Shown here: positions 60,088-64,000 of the stretch, piece by piece
Numbering within the stretch: position 1 is the first letter of the stretch
Layout of the letters: each line of letters opens with the position of its first letter
Assembly: GCA_013141065.1 (NCBI GenBank)
Contig: JABFRR010000010.1
Coordinates: 1-64,000 of the forward strand
Direction of reading: 5' to 3'
Length of the DNA: 64,000 nt
Source: Bacteriovoracaceae bacterium
GTDB lineage: Bacteria > Bdellovibrionota > Bacteriovoracia > Bacteriovoracales > Bacteriovoracaceae
The notes under the pieces: generated by a model
What the model saw: only the letters and a program-made list of their open reading frames with translations
Told to the model about the DNA's origin: nothing
The model's database searches: none
Program-made: the position numbers and the translations under genes

Positions 60088-60920
60088 TTAAAAAAACAGT
60101 GGTCTATTTACCTTTAGTTATAATTCCTTTGATAGATCAACTATCAAAGTTTTTTATTTCTTATTTTCTCGAAATGAAAAATATTGGTCCTCTTGAATTT
60201 CAGTATCATCTTAATCAAAATTTTCTTTTGGGCTCTTTTGAATCCCTGCCACTTTTTACCAAAAGTGTAGTCAGCTGTTCAATCTTTCTAGTTTTGTTTT
60301 CATTGGTTATCTATATTCAACTTCTCTTGATTCCTCGAGTTTTCCTTTTACGGCTATCTCTCAACTCATACTTTGCAGCGATGTTTTCAAATTGTCTTGA
60401 TAAGATTTTACATCTGGGAGTTAAGGATTTTGTAACATTTGACGGGCATATTATTTTTAATCTTGCCGATTCTATCCAATGGATTGCTTTGCCATTAGTC
60501 GTTTATTCATTTTTTAAATATTCCGCAGAAATTTGGACACCAAACTGTTTAAGGCGTTCATTTTTTTTAGGAGTCCGCAGCCAAATGACGATTGTTTGGA
60601 CATTTTCAATTCTAGTCTTAATTAATCTTATCGTTGTTTCAATATTTAACTATTCATTTTTGACTTATATAGGACTAAGCCTGAATGAAAGATTTAAATA
60701 TCTTGGAACACTTTCTGTTTTTATATTGGCACTTTCATTTGTCAGTTTTGTCTTTACAGTGCTCTATTCACAGAGAATTGTTGGCCCTTTAGTATCGTTA
60801 CTTTCTTACGTTAAAAAAAATAAAAATTTCAATCAAAATTATAAAATAAGAAAAGGTGATCCATTAGTCGAATTAGAAGAGATTGCCTCATTAATAAGGA
60901 AGGAAGGAAATGATTCTTAA
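60084..60920 (+). CDS. Lipoprotein signal peptidase-like protein with HAMP-like tail
   Basis: Residues 1 to about 155 match LspA: PLIDQLSKFFI, NQNFLLGSFE, SNCLDKILHLGVKDFV and IFNLADSI. The two catalytic Asp residues (in NCLDK and FNLADS) are present. Normal LspA is about 165 residues; here an extra part of about 120 residues adds two more helices and a HAMP-like segment (VGPLVSLLSYVKK, then GDPLVELEEIA). LspA cleaves diacylglyceryl-modified prolipoproteins before the Cys. The next gene, overlapping by 11 bp, is a giant lipoprotein, so this may be a dedicated peptidase. Confidence 0.8.
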   Translation: MIKKTVVYLPLVIIPLIDQLSKFFISYFLEMKNIGPLEFQYHLNQNFLLGSFESLPLFTKSVVSCSIFLVLFSLVIYIQLLLIPRVFLLRLSLNSYFAAMFSNCLDKILHLGVKDFVTFDGHIIFNLADSIQWIALPLVVYSFFKYSAEIWTPNCLRRSFFLGVRSQMTIVWTFSILVLINLIVVSIFNYSFLTYIGLSLNERFKYLGTLSVFILALSFVSFVFTVLYSQRIVGPLVSLLSYVKKNKNFNQNYKIRKGDPLVELEEIASLIRKEGNDS

Positions 60921-63900
60921 AAAACAACTGGTCTATCCAACGGTTTTTTCGCTATTACTCATTGGGATGCTGTTTGGTTATCAAAACTGCTCAAAAAGTA
61001 AAAAGCTGCAGCTTGATATTGACAATAGCTCTGAGTACATAGCTATTTCAAATCTTCGAGCAGATGATTTAGAATCCTTATTTAAAGGTCTTTTAGATCA
61101 AGAAAAGAAAGAGCGAATTGATTCAGACAATGCTCTTGAGACGAAAATTGGTGAGCTCAACACAGATCTACAAAATTATAAAACAGTGACTAATAATACG
61201 TTATCTTCTCTCGATACAAAAACTAAAGCACAAGAGGCTTTAATTAATACTGTTAATGGAGCTTTGACATTAAAAATTACTCAAGCTGAAGCTGCGACAA
61301 AAGCACTTGAGGCGAGCACAGATGTTAAATTAATAAATTTAGAAAAAACTCTAAAAGATCTTCTTTATTCAAACAGCAACACTTTACGAGTTGAAATCCA
61401 AAAAAATACTGAAATCATTTTAGCTGACGGGCAACAATCAGAAATTAATAAGCAAAAGATTGCAGAGCAAGCACAAATACTTTTAAATCTTATAAAGTCA
61501 TTTGAGGACTACAGAACTCTCGTTGCTGTCACATATGCAACTAAAGAAGAAGTCAAAGGTGTAAAAACATTGTATGAAACTCTTAATGTTGTTGTTAAAA
61601 ACCTAGACCTAAAAGTTGATTACAATGCGACACAAATTTCAGAACGATTAGGCACACTTACAATAGAGCTAAATAATAAATTAACTGAACTCAATATTAA
61701 GTTGATTAATCAAGGCAAAGATATTTCTTTGATGCGATCTGATGTCAATATTGCCATTACAATGTATAAGACGGAAATTCAAAACCAAAGTAACCAGTTC
61801 GTAAAGTTACTTCAAGAGTCGAATACTAAAATTTATTCAATTATTAAAATTGGAGATGAAAATCTTAGAAAAGAGCTTTTTCTTAAAATCGATCAAGAAT
61901 CTCTTGCACTTTCTCTTTATATGAAAAAAGCTGTATCTGAAATTGCCATTTCTATTTCAATGTTGGACAAAAGGATTACAGAACAACAAAATCTCTCAGC
62001 AGCTGATAGAGAAAAACTTCAAATTGAAATCAACAATCTTCGACAAGAAATGTCTATCGCTATTGCCATGGAACAAGAAGCTCGAAATAAAATGGCCGAT
62101 GAACTTAAGGCCCTTACTATAAGAGTGCAACGTCTAGAGCTCGATACAAAAGAGCTAAGAATCATGGCCGAATTGAATTCAAAAATGATTGATAAGTTAG
62201 GTGCAGATTTTAATTTAGAAGTAAAAAATACAGCGACTCGTTTTAGAGTTCTCGAGCAAGACATGAATGCCAAATTTGCAGCGATGAAAAATGAGTTTTC
62301 GGAAAGACTCAATGAAGTTGCAAAAAAATCAGAACAATTAGTGAGAGATTTAGGAGAAGACGTTAAAACTCAGTTCGTAAAAGTTACAACTGATATCGCA
62401 TTATTAAATGATCGTTTAACACAAGTTGAGGCAAGCCTAAAGCAAATGATAGAGTTTTATCAAACAGACCGATCAAAAATGATAAATTTTGAAGCGGGTG
62501 TTTTGGTTCAAAAAAATGCACTTAAGCCTCATTTGATCAACACCATCAATGCATTAACTTCTGTGCAATTACGTTTCATACAGATCTTGGCCCCCGATGA
62601 AAAAAATAAAGATTTTTACGATACCGATATGAAAAATTGGATGGGTGAGTGTGGTGGAAATAGCCAGGCCTCATTTGCCAACGTAATGGGAATGGATTCT
62701 TTTCAATTGCTTTCATTAGAGTATGTTAAATTGTTATCAAAAGGTGTCAGAAGCGGAGTTGAAGAAAGTGATGCTATCTTTTACTCATTTGGTGCTTTAG
62801 ATGATGGTAATTCTTTAGCTCGTTCTATTGCACTTGCTTTAACAAGACACACGGCAGTTGCGGCAGATGCAAGTTGTTTAGAGAAGTCTGAATCATGGGC
62901 GACAAAAATATTATTAAATGATCCTCGTTTTGCAGGCTTGGCCGTTAAACTATCAAATGATGAAGAATTAGAAAGAAGAATTGAAGTTCTTTATGCAAGT
63001 TTTACAGAAGTTAAGGCTCCTGCTGCAAAAATTCAAAGCATAATTGAAAATGCGCTCTTTAATTTAAGTACCAAAGCTCAGGCTTATGAATTAATTTCAG
63101 CTCAATTTTCAATGGATCTCATCACAGATGCTTGGGGAAGCATGCTCTTAACTGAGAGAATGAAAAATTTATCAGATATAGAAAAAATGCAAACAAATCA
63201 ATCATCTCTCGCTGAAGAAATGAAGATTGGCTTCAAAGAATTGCGTGATGACTTGAATGCATTTAAAGTGACCACTAACGCTAGATTGACTGCCTTGGAG
63301 ACACAACAAGGCAAATTAACAACCGCACTCAAAAGAGCTCTCGATATCATTATTACTCTTTCTAGCCGTGGAAATCATGCAGATCTAGTTTTACTTTCTT
63401 ACGCTGCTGGTGAGCCTATAGACTATACACCTCAAATAATCCCTGAATGGTTACCTCAAGTGAACACAGTTCAACACTTTTTTTCAAGCCCTGCAGCTCC
63501 TGGTAATAAATCTGATGCGTGTACAGGTGCAGTGATTCTTCCAAAAGCTGGAGCCGGTTTTGAATATAACAACGGAATATTAAATCCATGTTGGTTGAAT
63601 TTCAGAAATTTCCCACTGAATAAATGGCAAAATGAAGCAGCTAGTGTTTGGTTGAGAGTTTTTGGAGCAGGTAACGTTTTAACGTTTAAAGTTGATCCTG
63701 CAAAACAAGTTGAAAATGCAGCTGCCTATAAAAATTATAATTATGAGAGAGTTTTTGATTTTAGAAATCTGGACCCCGCAAACCCTAATTTAAAAATGGC
63801 CGGAACCTATTCTAAAGGGGTTTTTGATGTTAAAACACCTGATCTTTTTAATTATTATATTCAAAATATCAGAAATTATGGTGGGGTAAAGCTCAGTGTA

Positions 63901-64000
63901 ACTTCAGTGAAAAAAGAAGGGGCAGTTGAAGTTAAAGGAAATACTTTTGATTATCTCATGAGACTTTATAGTCCAATTGTTTTCGACTTTATTAAAAAAG
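60910..64000 (+). CDS. Giant coiled-coil lipoprotein (partial, runs off window)
   Basis: At least 1030 residues are visible. The frame starts at an ATG after AAGGAAGGAA. The signal ends in the lipobox GYQNC, followed by SKSKK. Residues from about 40 to 520 are almost entirely helical with heptad-like coiled coils and Lys/Glu/Asn/Gln repeats. A more globular Cys-containing region follows (KNWMGECGG onward), then another helical part, and near the window end a beta-rich section (WLNFRNFPLNKWQ). It could be a long surface fibre. The overlap with the LspA-like gene indicates translational coupling. Confidence 0.75.
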   Translation, partial: MILKKQLVYPTVFSLLLIGMLFGYQNCSKSKKLQLDIDNSSEYIAISNLRADDLESLFKGLLDQEKKERIDSDNALETKIGELNTDLQNYKTVTNNTLSSLDTKTKAQEALINTVNGALTLKITQAEAATKALEASTDVKLINLEKTLKDLLYSNSNTLRVEIQKNTEIILADGQQSEINKQKIAEQAQILLNLIKSFEDYRTLVAVTYATKEEVKGVKTLYETLNVVVKNLDLKVDYNATQISERLGTLTIELNNKLTELNIKLINQGKDISLMRSDVNIAITMYKTEIQNQSNQFVKLLQESNTKIYSIIKIGDENLRKELFLKIDQESLALSLYMKKAVSEIAISISMLDKRITEQQNLSAADREKLQIEINNLRQEMSIAIAMEQEARNKMADELKALTIRVQRLELDTKELRIMAELNSKMIDKLGADFNLEVKNTATRFRVLEQDMNAKFAAMKNEFSERLNEVAKKSEQLVRDLGEDVKTQFVKVTTDIALLNDRLTQVEASLKQMIEFYQTDRSKMINFEAGVLVQKNALKPHLINTINALTSVQLRFIQILAPDEKNKDFYDTDMKNWMGECGGNSQASFANVMGMDSFQLLSLEYVKLLSKGVRSGVEESDAIFYSFGALDDGNSLARSIALALTRHTAVAADASCLEKSESWATKILLNDPRFAGLAVKLSNDEELERRIEVLYASFTEVKAPAAKIQSIIENALFNLSTKAQAYELISAQFSMDLITDAWGSMLLTERMKNLSDIEKMQTNQSSLAEEMKIGFKELRDDLNAFKVTTNARLTALETQQGKLTTALKRALDIIITLSSRGNHADLVLLSYAAGEPIDYTPQIIPEWLPQVNTVQHFFSSPAAPGNKSDACTGAVILPKAGAGFEYNNGILNPCWLNFRNFPLNKWQNEAASVWLRVFGAGNVLTFKVDPAKQVENAAAYKNYNYERVFDFRNLDPANPNLKMAGTYSKGVFDVKTPDLFNYYIQNIRNYGGVKLSVTSVKKEGAVEVKGNTFDYLMRLYSPIVFDFIKK

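Noticed and set aside
62019-62312. Minus-strand frame inside the giant lipoprotein
   Set aside because: It is the Ser/Leu/Phe-rich mirror of a Lys/Glu-rich coiled coil, with no other gene on that strand nearby.
1-64000. tRNA, rRNA, CRISPR arrays, insertion sequences or prophage
   Set aside because: I looked for T-loop sequences, regular spaced repeats, transposase or integrase motifs and terminal repeats and found none that hold up.

Overview
The window comes from an AT-rich, Gram-negative, respiring bacterium. Many lipoprotein signals end in a Cys lipobox (for example YQNC and NSC). It also carries a fused CcoNO cbb3 oxidase, a compact Tad/Flp pilus locus and many secreted or envelope proteins. 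Together these suggest the Bdellovibrionota, probably a Bacteriovorax-like lineage. That assignment is inference from gene content; there is no rRNA or tRNA gene, insertion sequence, phage or CRISPR array in the window. Genes are tightly packed, with many 1-20 bp overlaps and convergent pairs.

Layout. 1-2.8 kb: a cut-off lipocalin lipoprotein, a usp-pckA pair and a CBS-domain protein. 2.8-11.5 kb: a long minus-strand operon for the cbb3 terminal oxidase and its assembly (cNMP-binding protein, ccoI, ccoS, ccoNO, ccoQ, ccoP, ccoG, SafE-type protein), with an FNR-type regulator gene immediately upstream. 12.7-15.0 kb: ahpC-ahpF peroxide defence with paired palindromes in front and an intergenic terminator. 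15.2-24.6 kb: mixed envelope and housekeeping genes (a possible sigma-54-driven small secreted peptide, YihY, polysaccharide deacetylase, glycine-zipper lipoprotein, sterol-desaturase-like protein, TerC, GT2, DUF1415, phospholipase-D-like lipoprotein, an exported NADAR protein). 24.6-33.9 kb: a MacB-MacA-TolC-like efflux operon, MtgA, a subtilisin-like protease, a chemoreceptor and a secreted HExxH protein. 34.1-38.5 kb: nuoBCD-nuoI without the other complex I genes, then chrA and an RDD protein.

38.7-45.3 kb is the most striking block, a urate-to-malate cluster. A PuuD-type membrane urate oxidase carries a cupredoxin tail in place of the usual cytochrome c. It is followed by HIU hydrolase, then a malate-synthase-like protein that runs into OHCU decarboxylase, a beta-lactamase-fold domain and allantoicase. 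The OHCU decarboxylase domain is split across two reading frames at a UGA codon, with its catalytic His on one side and its catalytic Glu on the other. No conventional allantoinase is present; the beta-lactamase-like domain sits exactly where one would be expected.

45.3-51.7 kb: a secreted hypothetical, an RlmI-like methyltransferase, a TadB/C-like membrane protein, ettA and an aspartate kinase. 51.7-56.3 kb: a reduced Tad pilus locus (CpaF, secretin, CpaB-like, TadG/E-like, Flp pilin) whose pilin has a good sigma-54 promoter. A small Lys/Arg/Ala-rich gene with its own ribosome-binding site and terminator lies antisense to what would otherwise be read as the secretin N-terminus. 56.3-64 kb: SPOR protein, mannose-1-phosphate guanylyltransferase, two small proteins, then a translationally coupled trio: a beta-barrel-like protein, a lipoprotein signal peptidase fused to a HAMP-like tail, and a giant coiled-coil lipoprotein running off the end.
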